The notes beneath the pieces were generated by a model. That model made no database searches and was not told the DNA's origin. It was given only the letters and a program-made list of their open reading frames with translations. Positions 8,789 through 17,665 of a stretch of DNA of 64,000 nt are shown in pieces (the first letter of the stretch is position 1; each line of letters opens with the position of its first letter). Source of the stretch: Clostridium culturomicium (GTDB taxonomy: Bacteria > Bacillota > Clostridia > Clostridiales > Clostridiaceae); NCBI RefSeq assembly GCF_000821305.1, contig NZ_CCXK01000013.1:339465-403464 (forward strand). Reading direction: 5' to 3'. The translations under genes and the position numbers were made by a program.

Positions 8789-9790
8789 ATGAGTAAAGTC
8801 GCATTTGTTGGCGGAGGCAGTTTTGGTACAGCTTTAGCTGTTCTGTTATCTAAAAAAGGAGAAGAATGTACCATTTGGTGTCACAGCCAAAGCTCTGTAG
8901 ATGAAATAAATAATAAAAGAGAAAATGAGAGATATCTTAAAGGAATAAAGATTCCGGATAGTATTACTGCTTATAGTGATTTGAAGGAAGCAGTAGAAGG
9001 TGCTGATGTAATAGTACTTTCAGTACCATCAAAAGCTATTAGGGAAGTTTCTAAAAAGGTAGCACCGCTTCTTAAAGGTCATGAAATTATTGTAACTGTT
9101 GCAAAGGGGATTGAAAAGCAGACCTTGAAGAGAATGTCTGAAATAATTGAAGATGAAATAAAGAATCATCCTATAGTGGTTCTATCAGGACCTAGCCATG
9201 CAGAGGAGGTTGCAAGGGATATACCTACAACTGTTACAGCTGCATCAAAAGATATGGAGGCTGCAAGAAAAATACAAAAATTATTTAGCAATAATTCCTT
9301 TAGAGTTTATACTAATAGTGATTTGATTGGAGTAGAGATTGGTGGAGCTTTTAAAAATATAATTGCATTAGCTGCAGGTATTTCAGATGGAATAGGTTAT
9401 GGAGATAATACAAAGGCTGCATTGATGACAAGAGGAATGAGTGAAATAATCAGAGTTGGAACTAAGCTTTCAGGAAGACCAGATACTTTTTATGGGCTTA
9501 CAGGCATGGGAGATTTGATTGTTACATGTACAAGTATGCATAGTAGAAACAGAAGAGCAGGAATTCTAATCGGAAGTGGTATGACAGCTGAAGAGGCTGT
9601 TAAGGAGATTGGAATGGTTGTTGAAGGGATTGAAGCAGTTAAAGCTTTTTATGAATTAAAGTGCCAGACAAATGTTGATATGCCTATAACCGCTGCATTA
9701 TATGAAGTACTGTTTAGTGGTTCAAATCCAAAGGATAAGGTTACAGAATTAATGGCGAGAAGCCATAAAGATGAAGGCTTATTTATTTAA
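8789..9790 (+). CDS. gpsA: Glycerol-3-phosphate dehydrogenase [NAD(P)+]
   Basis: A 333-residue cytosolic enzyme that reduces dihydroxyacetone phosphate to sn-glycerol 3-phosphate, the backbone for phospholipids. GGGSFGTA at residues 8-15 is the NAD(P)-binding glycine-rich loop. GPSHAEEVA and the catalytic-lysine region EIGGAFKNIIALAAG are intact. In Bacillus it follows der; here no plsY lies between them. The start has a GAAGGGG ribosome site. Confidence 0.96.
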   Translation: MSKVAFVGGGSFGTALAVLLSKKGEECTIWCHSQSSVDEINNKRENERYLKGIKIPDSITAYSDLKEAVEGADVIVLSVPSKAIREVSKKVAPLLKGHEIIVTVAKGIEKQTLKRMSEIIEDEIKNHPIVVLSGPSHAEEVARDIPTTVTAASKDMEAARKIQKLFSNNSFRVYTNSDLIGVEIGGAFKNIIALAAGISDGIGYGDNTKAALMTRGMSEIIRVGTKLSGRPDTFYGLTGMGDLIVTCTSMHSRNRRAGILIGSGMTAEEAVKEIGMVVEGIEAVKAFYELKCQTNVDMPITAALYEVLFSGSNPKDKVTELMARSHKDEGLFI

Positions 9791-9805
9791 GCAGTATGAT
9801 TTTTT

Positions 9806-9840
9806 AAGCTATTCTTAAAGTTGAAACTTAAGAATAGCTT
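9806..9840 (+). terminator. Hairpin after gpsA
   Basis: A perfect 13-bp stem (9806-9818 with 9828-9840) with a 9-base loop. The U-run is poor (TTTGCT), so its strength is uncertain. Confidence 0.6.
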
Positions 9841-9959
9841 TGCTATGCTATTAATTGTGTGAAAGTTTAGCAATAGGTTTAAAGGTGTATATATTTGTTT
9901 TTTTATGGTAACTATTTTAATAAAGACTAGAGAGACACTTGCTAGGAGGTAAGTTAAAC

Positions 9960-10826
9960 ATGTATGAAAAAAGTAATTCCAAAGTAAAAAGTGGACAAAA
10001 GAAAAATGATAATAAAATACTTCTAATTGTTGGATTAGTGTTTCTGATAGGTATTCTTGTTACTTTTATAATGAGAGATGGTGGAAATTCAGCTGCTCCT
10101 AATCAAGGAAATAGTATAGATAAGACGGAAAATGGAACAGGTCAGAATGGTTCTAGTGAGGCTAGCGAAGGATTAAACACAGTGCCTGATGTTGAAGGAG
10201 TTGGACCGTTAACGGCAGAAGAAGTTCAAATGGTCAAAAATGCAATCTCAGCTGATGCTGAAGGGTATTTTAAAATAGTAAATAAAGTGAATACCGTTGA
10301 TGAAAATTATAAGCCAGAAAATATGGTAATACCTAATGTTGGTCTTACAAAAGATAGAAGTAATGAGCAGAACTTGGTTAGAGCGGATATTGCTGATGAT
10401 GTGGAAGCTTTTTTTAGAGCTGCGAAAGAAGCTGGACATGAAATGTTCCTTAGCAGTGGATATAGAAGCTACAATCTTCAATCATTATTTTACAATAATG
10501 ATTTGCAAAGTAATGGTGGGGTAGAAACAGGTTATGTGGCAGCTCCAGGAACTAGCGAACATCATTTAGGGCTAGCAATTGACCTTACAAGCCATAATGT
10601 GAATCTGGATCTAACTGATGAGTTTGAGAATACACCAGAAGGACAGTGGGCTCTAAATAATGCTTACAAATATGGTTTTATTCTTCGATATAAGGCTGAC
10701 AAAGAAGATATAACTGGATATAAATATGAACCATGGCACTATAGATATATTGGAAATAAAGAGATTAGTAAGCTTTGTCATGATAAGGATATTACATTAG
10801 AAGAATTATTGGATTATGTAAAATAA
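9960..10826 (+). CDS. Membrane-anchored VanY-type D-alanyl-D-alanine carboxypeptidase
   Basis: A 288-residue protein. A short basic cytosolic tail, a transmembrane helix around residues 20-38, a low-complexity Gly/Asn/Ser linker, then a VanY/Peptidase_M15 zinc domain. Metal and catalytic motifs are present: SGYRS, SEHHLGLAIDL (the SxHxxGxAxD pattern) and EPWHYRY. It should trim the terminal D-Ala from peptidoglycan stem peptides outside the membrane. ATG 9960 was chosen because AGGAGG lies about 10 nt before it. No resistance genes are adjacent, so this is more likely wall turnover than vancomycin resistance. Confidence 0.88.
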   Translation: MYEKSNSKVKSGQKKNDNKILLIVGLVFLIGILVTFIMRDGGNSAAPNQGNSIDKTENGTGQNGSSEASEGLNTVPDVEGVGPLTAEEVQMVKNAISADAEGYFKIVNKVNTVDENYKPENMVIPNVGLTKDRSNEQNLVRADIADDVEAFFRAAKEAGHEMFLSSGYRSYNLQSLFYNNDLQSNGGVETGYVAAPGTSEHHLGLAIDLTSHNVNLDLTDEFENTPEGQWALNNAYKYGFILRYKADKEDITGYKYEPWHYRYIGNKEISKLCHDKDITLEELLDYVK

Positions 10827-10854
10827 TTTTAAGTAAACATAATATAGAATAAAT

Positions 10855-10895
10855 AAAAGCTATTTTAAAAACTGTCCATTTTTAAAATAGCTTTT
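10855..10895 (+). terminator. Terminator after the VanY-like gene
   Basis: A perfect 17-bp stem (10855-10871 with 10879-10895) with a 7-base loop and a T-rich 3' arm. Confidence 0.8.
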
Positions 10896-10984
10896 ATTTA
10901 TAATTTTTTTTCATGGATAATGCATAATGTGGAATAGAGGCAATATATATATAATGTTAATATTTAGATGTGGGAGGGTAGCCT

Positions 10985-12463
10985 TTGGAAAATTTTGATA
11001 TATATAAAGATATAGCAGAAAGAACTCAAGGGGATATTTATGTAGGGGTAGTAGGGCCGGTTAGAACAGGTAAATCTACTTTTATTAAGAAGTTTATGGA
11101 ACTTATGGTTATACCGAACATAGAAAATCCTCACAAAAAGGAACGAGCAAAAGATGAGTTGCCACAAAGTGGATCAGGGAAGTCAATTCATACTACTGAA
11201 CCTAAATTTGTGCCTAATGAGGCAGTAGAGATTGGATTTGGAGATGGAACAAAATTCAAAGTAAGAATGGTAGACTGTGTTGGATATATTGTTAAGAATG
11301 CTTTAGGATATACAGAAGAGGAAATCCCTAAGATGGTATCAACTCCATGGCATGATTACGAAATTCCATTTGAACAGGCTGCAGAAATTGGCACAAAAAA
11401 AGTTATAACAGATCATTCTACAATAGGAGTGCTTGTTACTACTGATGGAAGTATTACGGGTATAAGCAGAGATGATTATGAGGAAGCTGAAGAGAGAGTT
11501 GTAAATGAGTTAAAGGAAATTAATAAGCCATTTATAATTCTTTTGAATAGTGTTAATCCTGAATCAGAAGAATGCCAAGAACTTTTAAGGGATTTAGAAG
11601 ACAAGTATGATGTTCCTGTAAAAGCAATGAATGTTATGAACCTAGACAATGATGAAGTGACAGATATATTTGATTCAGTTTTAAAAGAGTTCCCATTAAA
11701 GGAAATCACTGTTGATATGCCATCATGGATTGAGAATTTAAGTGCAAATCATTGGTTAAAAGTTAACATAATGACTATCCTTAAGGCTATGTGTAAGGAT
11801 ATATATAAGGTTAGAGATGTTAAGAAGTGCCTGGATGCATTTAAAGGAATTGAATTCTTATCAGACATAAAAATTAAAGAGATGAATATGGGTGAAGGGA
11901 CTTCAGCAATTGATATTAATCCTAAGCATGAATTATTCTATAAGATTTTAGGAGAAATCTGTGATAAAGATATTAACAATGAAAATGATCTTCTAAGTAT
12001 AATGGAAAACTTCTATAAAGCTAAGGTTGAATACGACAAGATTGAAGAAGCACTTAAGGAAGTTAATGCAACAGGCTATGGTTTAGTTGCACCACAACTT
12101 TCTGAAATGAAGCTTGAGGAGCCTGAAATTGTTAAGAAAGGCACCCAATATGGCGTTAAGCTTAAAGCATCAGCACCATCACTTCATATTATTAAGGCTG
12201 ATATTGAAACTGAAATTCATCCTATAATGGGAAGTGAAAAGCAAAGTGAAGAGTTCTATAAATCAATTCTTGAACAATTTGAGAATGATCCATCTCAAAT
12301 CTGGCAAAGCAATATGTTTGGTAAATCCTTAGAAGAATTGGTTAAAGAGGGCTTGCAAAATAAATTATATAAGATGCCTGAAGATGTTCAAGTTAAGTTA
12401 CAAAAAACACTTCAAAAAATTATCAATGAAGGCAATGGTGGCCTAATATGTATAATAATTTAG
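10985..12463 (+). CDS. spoIVA: Stage IV sporulation protein A (spore coat basement ATPase)
   Basis: A 492-residue protein, the same length as Bacillus SpoIVA. It has the N-terminal P-loop GPVRTGKS (residues 24-31), the SpoIVA ATPase domain and the conserved C-terminal end. It polymerises on the forespore surface using ATP and anchors the coat, recruited by SpoVM, whose gene lies at 31226. It starts at TTG 10985 with GGGAGGG just upstream, giving the family's standard MENFDIYKDIAERT-like start. CATAATGT at 10923-10930 resembles a sigma-E -10 element but I see no clear -35. Confidence 0.97.
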   Translation: MENFDIYKDIAERTQGDIYVGVVGPVRTGKSTFIKKFMELMVIPNIENPHKKERAKDELPQSGSGKSIHTTEPKFVPNEAVEIGFGDGTKFKVRMVDCVGYIVKNALGYTEEEIPKMVSTPWHDYEIPFEQAAEIGTKKVITDHSTIGVLVTTDGSITGISRDDYEEAEERVVNELKEINKPFIILLNSVNPESEECQELLRDLEDKYDVPVKAMNVMNLDNDEVTDIFDSVLKEFPLKEITVDMPSWIENLSANHWLKVNIMTILKAMCKDIYKVRDVKKCLDAFKGIEFLSDIKIKEMNMGEGTSAIDINPKHELFYKILGEICDKDINNENDLLSIMENFYKAKVEYDKIEEALKEVNATGYGLVAPQLSEMKLEEPEIVKKGTQYGVKLKASAPSLHIIKADIETEIHPIMGSEKQSEEFYKSILEQFENDPSQIWQSNMFGKSLEELVKEGLQNKLYKMPEDVQVKLQKTLQKIINEGNGGLICIII

Positions 12464-12563
12464 TTAAGTACTTTATATGTAATTTAATATTATTTTATCC
12501 AGCATAAGGTGGTTACTTTATGAATAATTATATTGCAAGTGTGTTACCGAGGGTATAATATGA

Positions 12564-12614
12564 AAAAGATAGGTTTAAGTTCTATTATGAATTTAAAGCC
12601 TATCTTTTCTTTTT
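12564..12614 (+). terminator. Terminator after spoIVA
   Basis: A 10-bp stem (12564-12573 with 12599-12608), extended inward by a bulged TTTAA pairing, followed by a T-rich tail. It lies 100 bp after the spoIVA stop. Confidence 0.75.
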
Positions 12615-12702
12615 ATTTAAAAGTATAATATATATTTGAAGACTGAAGAAAATATTAAAGAATCAGTTTTAGTGTTGAATTATTAAGTGGAGGTATAGAA
12701 GG

Positions 12703-13686
12703 GTGAGTAAGGTAGTAGTAATTTTTAATGGCGGAACCATATCAATGAAGGTCGATGAGAAAATAAAGGCGGCAGTACCTAATCTGACAGGTGAAGAAAT
12801 AATGTCTATGGTAACGGGGATAGAATCCTATGCTGAAGTAGAATCGTATACTTTTTCAAGTCTTCCAAGTCCTCATGTAACTCCGGAGATTATGCTTGAA
12901 TTATCAAATTATGTTAAAGGTTTTCTGAATAGAGATGATGTTGATGGAGTTGTAGTTACACATGGAACTGACTCTTTAGAAGAAACGGCATATTTCCTTC
13001 AATTAACTATAAAAAGCGAAAAACCGGTTGTTGTTACCGGTTCTATGAGAAATAGTTCGGAATTAGGATATGATGGGCCAGCAAATTTAGCAGCCTCAAT
13101 TTGTACTGCAACTTCGAAGGCGGCAAGAAATAAAGGCGTAATAGTATGTCTTAATAATGAGTTGAATTGTGCCAGTGAGGTGACTAAGTCTCATTCAATG
13201 CACTTAAATACGTTCCAAAGTCCCGAGTTTGGACCAATAGGTATAGTGGATAGTAATGAAGTTAGATTTTACAGAGAAAGTCTTGCAAAAGAGTACATAG
13301 GCACAGATAAAATTGAGACAAATGTTCAGCTTATAAAGGCTTGTACAGGAATGGATGGCACTTTAATTGACTATTGTGTAGAGAAGGGCGCTAAAGGAAT
13401 TGTAGTGGAAGCTATGGGGAGAGGAAATTTGCCTCCAGAAATGGCAAAAGGTGTACAAAGAGCTATTAATAAAGGTGTTGCTGTAGTATTGGTTTCAAGG
13501 TGTTATAAGGGAAGAGTCCTTGACAGTTATGGGTATGAAGGCGGAGGAAAGCAGCTTAGAGAAATGGGAGTAATATTTGGAGATAGTATGCCAGGACAAA
13601 AGGCCAGAATAAAATTAATTATCGCTCTTGGGAAAACGAACTCTATGGAAGAAATAAGAGATATTTTTGAAAAAGATAAGTATTAA
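12703..13686 (+). CDS. ansA: Type I L-asparaginase
   Basis: A 327-residue amidohydrolase that converts asparagine to aspartate and ammonia. Both catalytic threonine motifs are visible: GGTIS at residues 10-14 and THGTDSLEE near residue 85. No signal peptide is seen, so it is probably cytosolic. It starts at GTG 12703 with a good GTGGAGGT ribosome site. It stands alone between the spoIVA terminator and the next promoter. Confidence 0.93.
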   Translation: MSKVVVIFNGGTISMKVDEKIKAAVPNLTGEEIMSMVTGIESYAEVESYTFSSLPSPHVTPEIMLELSNYVKGFLNRDDVDGVVVTHGTDSLEETAYFLQLTIKSEKPVVVTGSMRNSSELGYDGPANLAASICTATSKAARNKGVIVCLNNELNCASEVTKSHSMHLNTFQSPEFGPIGIVDSNEVRFYRESLAKEYIGTDKIETNVQLIKACTGMDGTLIDYCVEKGAKGIVVEAMGRGNLPPEMAKGVQRAINKGVAVVLVSRCYKGRVLDSYGYEGGGKQLREMGVIFGDSMPGQKARIKLIIALGKTNSMEEIRDIFEKDKY

Positions 13687-13731
13687 ATCCGAACATTTTT
13701 TGCAAAAATATAAAAAATATACGCAAAATTG

Positions 13732-13760
13732 TTGACATAGGTGGAGAATCTTGTTATTAT
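13732..13760 (+). promoter_or_regulatory. Sigma-A promoter of the purine permease
   Basis: A perfect -35 TTGACA (13732-13737), a 17-bp spacer and -10 TATTAT (13755-13760) with an extended TGn before it (13752-13754). Transcription would begin about 13767, just ahead of the riboswitch aptamer. Confidence 0.85.
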
Positions 13761-13788
13761 TAACTCATAAAGATAAGAACGCCACTAA

Positions 13789-13857
13789 TTTTCATATATA
13801 TCTAATGAGATGGATTAGATGTTTCTACTGGGCACCGATATTGTCCGACTATGAGAA
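13789..13857 (+). promoter_or_regulatory. Guanine-type purine riboswitch aptamer
   Basis: P1 pairs 13789-13796 with 13850-13857. The conserved junction GTTTCTAC and the P3 arm ending in GTCCGACTATG match the purine aptamer closely, and resemble the Bacillus xpt element. The discriminating pyrimidine before TATG is C at 13849, which by the known rule selects guanine or hypoxanthine, not adenine. The terminator at 13876 is its expression platform, so purine should switch the permease off. Confidence 0.95.
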
Positions 13858-13875
13858 TTCCTATGTTGAAGCAGT

Positions 13876-13915
13876 TAGCCACTGGGAATTTTTCGTCCAG
13901 TGGCTATTATTTTTG
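13876..13915 (+). terminator. Riboswitch-controlled terminator
   Basis: A perfect 10-bp GC-rich stem (13876-13885 with 13897-13906) followed by TTATTTTT. It lies between the guanine aptamer and the permease start. Its formation should depend on whether P1 is held by the ligand. Confidence 0.9.
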
Positions 13916-13955
13916 GGAAAATATAAAGAAAATTTCGAAAATGGGGGAGAGTTTT

Positions 13956-15311
13956 ATGGAGAAGTTTTTCAAGTTGAAAGAAAATGGAACTGATGTAAAA
14001 AGAGAAGTTGTGGGAGGTTTAATTACATTCCTGACAATGGCATACATAATTGCAGTAAATGCTAACATGCTAGGAGATCCAGGAGTTGGAATGGATCCAG
14101 GTGCTGTAGTAACAGCAACATGCTTAGCTGCTGGTGTAACAACTATATTAATGGGTCTTTATGCAAACTTACCACTTGGGCTAGCTTCAGGAATGGGATT
14201 AAATGCATTCTTTGCGTTTAATGTTGTTATGGGAATGGGAATTTCTTGGCAAGTTGCTCTTACAGCTGTATTTGTAGAAGGTATCATATTTATTGTATTA
14301 TCATTAACAAAAGTAAGAGAAGCAATCGTTAACTGTATACCAGCAAATTTAAAGTATGCAGTAACTGCAGGAATAGGTTTATTTATAGCTTTCATTGGTT
14401 TTGCAAATGCAGGTATTGTAGTTGCAGATCCAGCTACAAAGGTTGCAATGGGGAATCTTTTAAGCCCAACTGTTTTAATAGCAGTGTTAGGAATTGTAAT
14501 AATAGTTGTTTTATCTAAAAAAGGTGTTAAGGGAGCAATCCTTTGGGGAATAGCAGGTAGTGCTTTAGCAGCATGGGGTTTTGCATTAATTAATCCAGAG
14601 GCAGCGGCAGAAATGATGATTTTTTTACCAGATGGAATTTTCGAATATAAATCAATTTCACCAGTATTATTTAAATTAGATTTTTCAGTTTTTGGTAACG
14701 GAAGTGCCTTGGCAGAATTTATGACAGTAGTATTTACTTTCTTATTTGTAGATTTCTTTGATACAGCAGGAACTTTAGTAGGGGTCGCATCTAAGATTGG
14801 AATGGTAGATGAAGAAGGAAGAGTCAAAAATGCAGGAAAAGCTCTTTTAGTTGATGCCATTGGAACAACTTTCGGAGCTATGGTTGGAACTTCTACAGTA
14901 ACAACTTATGTTGAAAGCTCTGCTGGAGTAGCAGCAGGTGCAAGAACAGGTCTTTCAGCAGTAGTAACAGGGGTATTATTCCTTTTAGCAATGTTCTTAG
15001 CTCCATTATTCATAGCTATACCAGGATGTGCAACAGCGCCAGCCTTAATCATAGTTGGATTCTTTATGATGGATGCAGTAAGAAAAATAAACTTCGAAGA
15101 TTTTACAGAAGGTGTACCAGCATTTTTAACAATAGCATTAATGCCTTTAACTTATAGTATTGGTGATGGATTAATGATAGGTATGTTATCTTATGCAGTA
15201 CTTAACTTCATACCAAATTTATTAAGCAAGGCAGAGGAAAGAAAGAAAGTTTCTGGAGTTATATATATTCTTGCAGTAGTATTTATTGCTAAAATAATAT
15301 TTATACCATAA
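13956..15311 (+). CDS. pbuG: Guanine/hypoxanthine permease (AzgA-type NCS2 transporter)
   Basis: A 451-residue membrane transporter with about 12-13 helices. Family segments include GMGLNAFFAFNVVMG near residue 85 and FVDFFDTAGTLVGVA near 262. It imports purine bases by proton symport. The reading frame is open further upstream through the riboswitch, but GGGGGAGA before ATG 13956 and the family N-terminus fix the start there. The guanine riboswitch supports guanine/hypoxanthine specificity. Confidence 0.93.
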   Translation: MEKFFKLKENGTDVKREVVGGLITFLTMAYIIAVNANMLGDPGVGMDPGAVVTATCLAAGVTTILMGLYANLPLGLASGMGLNAFFAFNVVMGMGISWQVALTAVFVEGIIFIVLSLTKVREAIVNCIPANLKYAVTAGIGLFIAFIGFANAGIVVADPATKVAMGNLLSPTVLIAVLGIVIIVVLSKKGVKGAILWGIAGSALAAWGFALINPEAAAEMMIFLPDGIFEYKSISPVLFKLDFSVFGNGSALAEFMTVVFTFLFVDFFDTAGTLVGVASKIGMVDEEGRVKNAGKALLVDAIGTTFGAMVGTSTVTTYVESSAGVAAGARTGLSAVVTGVLFLLAMFLAPLFIAIPGCATAPALIIVGFFMMDAVRKINFEDFTEGVPAFLTIALMPLTYSIGDGLMIGMLSYAVLNFIPNLLSKAEERKKVSGVIYILAVVFIAKIIFIP

Positions 15312-15347
15312 AGTTAATTTTAATATAACTTAGTAAAAACCATAAAT

Positions 15348-15388
15348 AAAATCACCTAAAAATGTAGCTGGCATTTTTAGGTGATTTT
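15348..15388 (+). terminator. Terminator after pbuG
   Basis: A perfect 17-bp stem (15348-15364 with 15372-15388) with a 7-base loop and TTTT at the 3' end. Confidence 0.88.
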
Positions 15389-15550
15389 GATTTTTGAAAA
15401 TAATTTTTGAGAATATAGTTGATTTTCTACGATTTCCTTAGAAATATTTCTGTTTTCTTTAAAATTCTTTAGCTTATGGGTTGAAATAAGTGATACACTT
15501 TATGTATAATAGATAAAGAATTTATCAAGGGCCAGAAGGGTGAGTTGTAT

Positions 15551-16429
15551 ATGATAAAAAGTATGACTGGTTTTGGAAGAGGAACATCAGAGGGTGAAAT
15601 ATCTAGTTTCGTAGTGGAAATGAAGACAGTTAATCATAGATATTTTGAATTGAATGTTAGAATGCCTAGAACATTAATTTCATTAGAAGATAATATCAGA
15701 AAATATGTTAATGAAAAAGTTAAGAGGGGTAAGGTAGATATTTTCGTTACTCAAAACCAAGGTGATAAAGATAGTATGGAGGTTGTACTTAATGAGCAGA
15801 TAGCAGAGAGCTATTTGGGTGCTCTTCATAAGCTAAAGGATAAATATGGCTTAAGAGATGATGTTTCATCATCCACATTAGCTAGATTTCCAGAGGTTTT
15901 AACTTTGAAACAAAAGGAAGAAGATATGGACCAAATTTGGCAGGAGTTATTACCGTCACTTGAAGCAGCTGTATTAAACTTATGCAGTATGCGAGAAGAA
16001 GAAGGTAAAAAACTTTTAGCAGATATTACTAGCAGATGTGAATGTATTTCGGCAAATGTTGAAATAATAAGTACCAGAGTGCCAGAAATATCAGAAGAAT
16101 ATAGAAAAAGACTTCTTAAAAAGGTTGAAGAGATTCTTACAGAAAGAAATTTTGATGAAAGTCGTATTGCTATGGAAGTAGTATTACAGGCTGATAAAAC
16201 CTGCATTGATGAAGAAATCGTTAGACTTAAAAGTCATGTGAATCAAGTTCTCGAAACTTTAAAGATGAATGAGCCAATAGGCAGAAAACTCGACTTTATC
16301 GTTCAAGAGATGAATAGAGAAGCAAATACAATTGCATCTAAGGTTAATGATTTAAAATTAACTAATGTTGCTTTAGATATAAAGAGTGACATTGAAAAGA
16401 TTAGAGAGCAAGTTCAAAACGTAGAATAA
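15551..16429 (+). CDS. yicC: YicC/YloC family endoribonuclease
   Basis: A 292-residue protein with the family N-terminus MIKSMTGFGRG and the C-terminal DUF1732 segment (EMNREANTIASK). Homologues are divalent-metal endoribonucleases in RNA turnover. ATG 15551 is preferred over TTG 15545 because GGGTGA lies 8 nt before it and the resulting N-terminus is standard. It opens the yicC-remA-gmk-rpoZ-coaBC run seen in most Firmicutes. Confidence 0.93.
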   Translation: MIKSMTGFGRGTSEGEISSFVVEMKTVNHRYFELNVRMPRTLISLEDNIRKYVNEKVKRGKVDIFVTQNQGDKDSMEVVLNEQIAESYLGALHKLKDKYGLRDDVSSSTLARFPEVLTLKQKEEDMDQIWQELLPSLEAAVLNLCSMREEEGKKLLADITSRCECISANVEIISTRVPEISEEYRKRLLKKVEEILTERNFDESRIAMEVVLQADKTCIDEEIVRLKSHVNQVLETLKMNEPIGRKLDFIVQEMNREANTIASKVNDLKLTNVALDIKSDIEKIREQVQNVE

Positions 16430-16443
16430 TTAGGAGGTCAGCC

Positions 16444-16734
16444 ATGGGCGTAAAACTTATAAATGTTGGATTTGGTAATATAGTTTCAGCAAACAGAATA
16501 GTAGCTATAGTAAGTCCTGAATCAGCACCAATAAAAAGAATAATTCAAGAAGCAAGAGACAGAGGTATGCTTATAGATGCTACTTATGGAAGAAGAACAA
16601 GAGCTGTAATAATTACAGATAGTGATCATATCATATTATCTGCGGTGCAGCCGGAAACTGTTGCACATAGACTATCATCTAAGGATGGGCTTACAGCTAA
16701 GGAAGAAGAAAATATTGACGAGGTTGATGAATAA
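16444..16734 (+). CDS. remA: RemA family DNA-binding regulator (DUF370)
   Basis: A 96-residue protein matching the DUF370/RemA family from its first residues (GVKLINVGFGN, TYGRRTRAVI). In Bacillus RemA binds DNA repeats and activates matrix genes; the role in Clostridium is not established. It lies between yicC and gmk as in Bacillus, with AGGAGG before its ATG. Confidence 0.9.
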   Translation: MGVKLINVGFGNIVSANRIVAIVSPESAPIKRIIQEARDRGMLIDATYGRRTRAVIITDSDHIILSAVQPETVAHRLSSKDGLTAKEEENIDEVDE

Positions 16735-16735
16735 T

Positions 16736-17335
16736 ATGGGTATTAAAGGACAGCTATTAGTTGTATCAGGACCGTCAGGTGCGGGAAAAGGAACTATATG
16801 TAAGGCTTTAATTGAAAAAAATCCAATATGGATATCGACTTCTTGCACTACTCGTAAACCAAGAGCAGGAGAAGTTGAGGGAGTTAACTATTTCTTTATA
16901 GAAAGAGAAGAATTTCTAAAGAGAATAGACAATGATGAATTCTTAGAATATGCTGAGGTGTATGGGAATTTTTATGGAACTCCAAGATCAGAAGTATTAA
17001 GACTTCTGGAAGAAGGAAAAGATGTAATATTAGAGATAGATATACAAGGAGCATTGAAAATTAAGTCTTCTTATCCTGAGGGAGTGTTTATCTTTATTAT
17101 GCCGCCGTCTATGGAAGAGCTTAGAAATAGAATAACTAACAGAGGAAGTGAAACTCCGGAGTCACTTAAAACTAGATTAGAGGCTGCTTATGATGAAATA
17201 AGCTTTGCTTCTAAATATGACTATGCTGTTGTTAATGATGAAGTTGACAAAGCAGTGAAGAAGATTGAAAGCATAATAATTGCTGAGAAATGCAGAGTAT
17301 TTAAAATAAAAGATGAACTATTAGGGAGGTTCTAA
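16736..17335 (+). CDS. gmk: Guanylate kinase
   Basis: A 199-residue kinase that turns GMP into GDP. P-loop GPSGAGKGT lies near the start and the GMP-binding lid region TRKPRAGE follows. The start is ambiguous: ATG 16736 gives a normal N-terminus (MGIKGQLLVVSG), while the in-frame ATG 16727 would overlap remA and sits 3 nt from GAGG. Either way translation is coupled to remA. Confidence 0.95.
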   Translation: MGIKGQLLVVSGPSGAGKGTICKALIEKNPIWISTSCTTRKPRAGEVEGVNYFFIEREEFLKRIDNDEFLEYAEVYGNFYGTPRSEVLRLLEEGKDVILEIDIQGALKIKSSYPEGVFIFIMPPSMEELRNRITNRGSETPESLKTRLEAAYDEISFASKYDYAVVNDEVDKAVKKIESIIIAEKCRVFKIKDELLGRF

Positions 17336-17340
17336 TTAAT

Positions 17341-17664
17341 ATGAATAAGAATAATTCAATGATAAACCCATCTATTGTAGATTTATTAAAAAAAGTTGAC
17401 AACAGATATTCATTAGTTGTAGCAACTTCTAGAAGAGCTAGACAGCTTATTGATGGTGTAGAGCCACATATAGCTGATAAAGATGGTAAGCCATTAACAA
17501 TTGCTATAAACGAAGTTAATGAAGGTGCTATAGATGTAACTGAAAGATCTGAAATGGAAACTATCGAAGAAGGAGCTCTTGAAGGTGCTGAGGCTATAGC
17601 TGAAGAACTAGAAGAGGTTGAAGTTCCAGGAAATGCCGAAGGTGTGGAAGAAGGATTAGTTTAG
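17341..17664 (+). CDS. rpoZ: RNA polymerase omega subunit
   Basis: A 107-residue protein with the omega core (MINPSIVDLLKKVDNRYSL, ATSRRARQLIDG) followed by an acidic, Glu-rich tail of about 35 residues. It stabilises the beta-prime subunit. It lies 5 bases after gmk and one base before coaBC, as in Bacillus. Confidence 0.93.
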   Translation: MNKNNSMINPSIVDLLKKVDNRYSLVVATSRRARQLIDGVEPHIADKDGKPLTIAINEVNEGAIDVTERSEMETIEEGALEGAEAIAEELEEVEVPGNAEGVEEGLV

Positions 17665-17665
17665 T

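Noticed and set aside
9960..10826. Vancomycin resistance gene
   Set aside because: The VanY-like domain is real, but no vanRS, vanHAX or racemase genes are nearby; a wall-turnover enzyme is more likely.
12520..12558. 12-codon open frame with AAGGTGG upstream, between spoIVA and its terminator
   Set aside because: The ribosome site is fair, but at this length chance is likely and no conservation can be seen from one sequence.
13751..13993. Open frame through the pbuG leader
   Set aside because: It spans the riboswitch and terminator and overlaps the real permease start; no ribosome site.
14159..14860. 233-residue open frame on the minus strand
   Set aside because: It is antisense to the conserved permease gene, has no ribosome site and its composition mirrors the sense codons.
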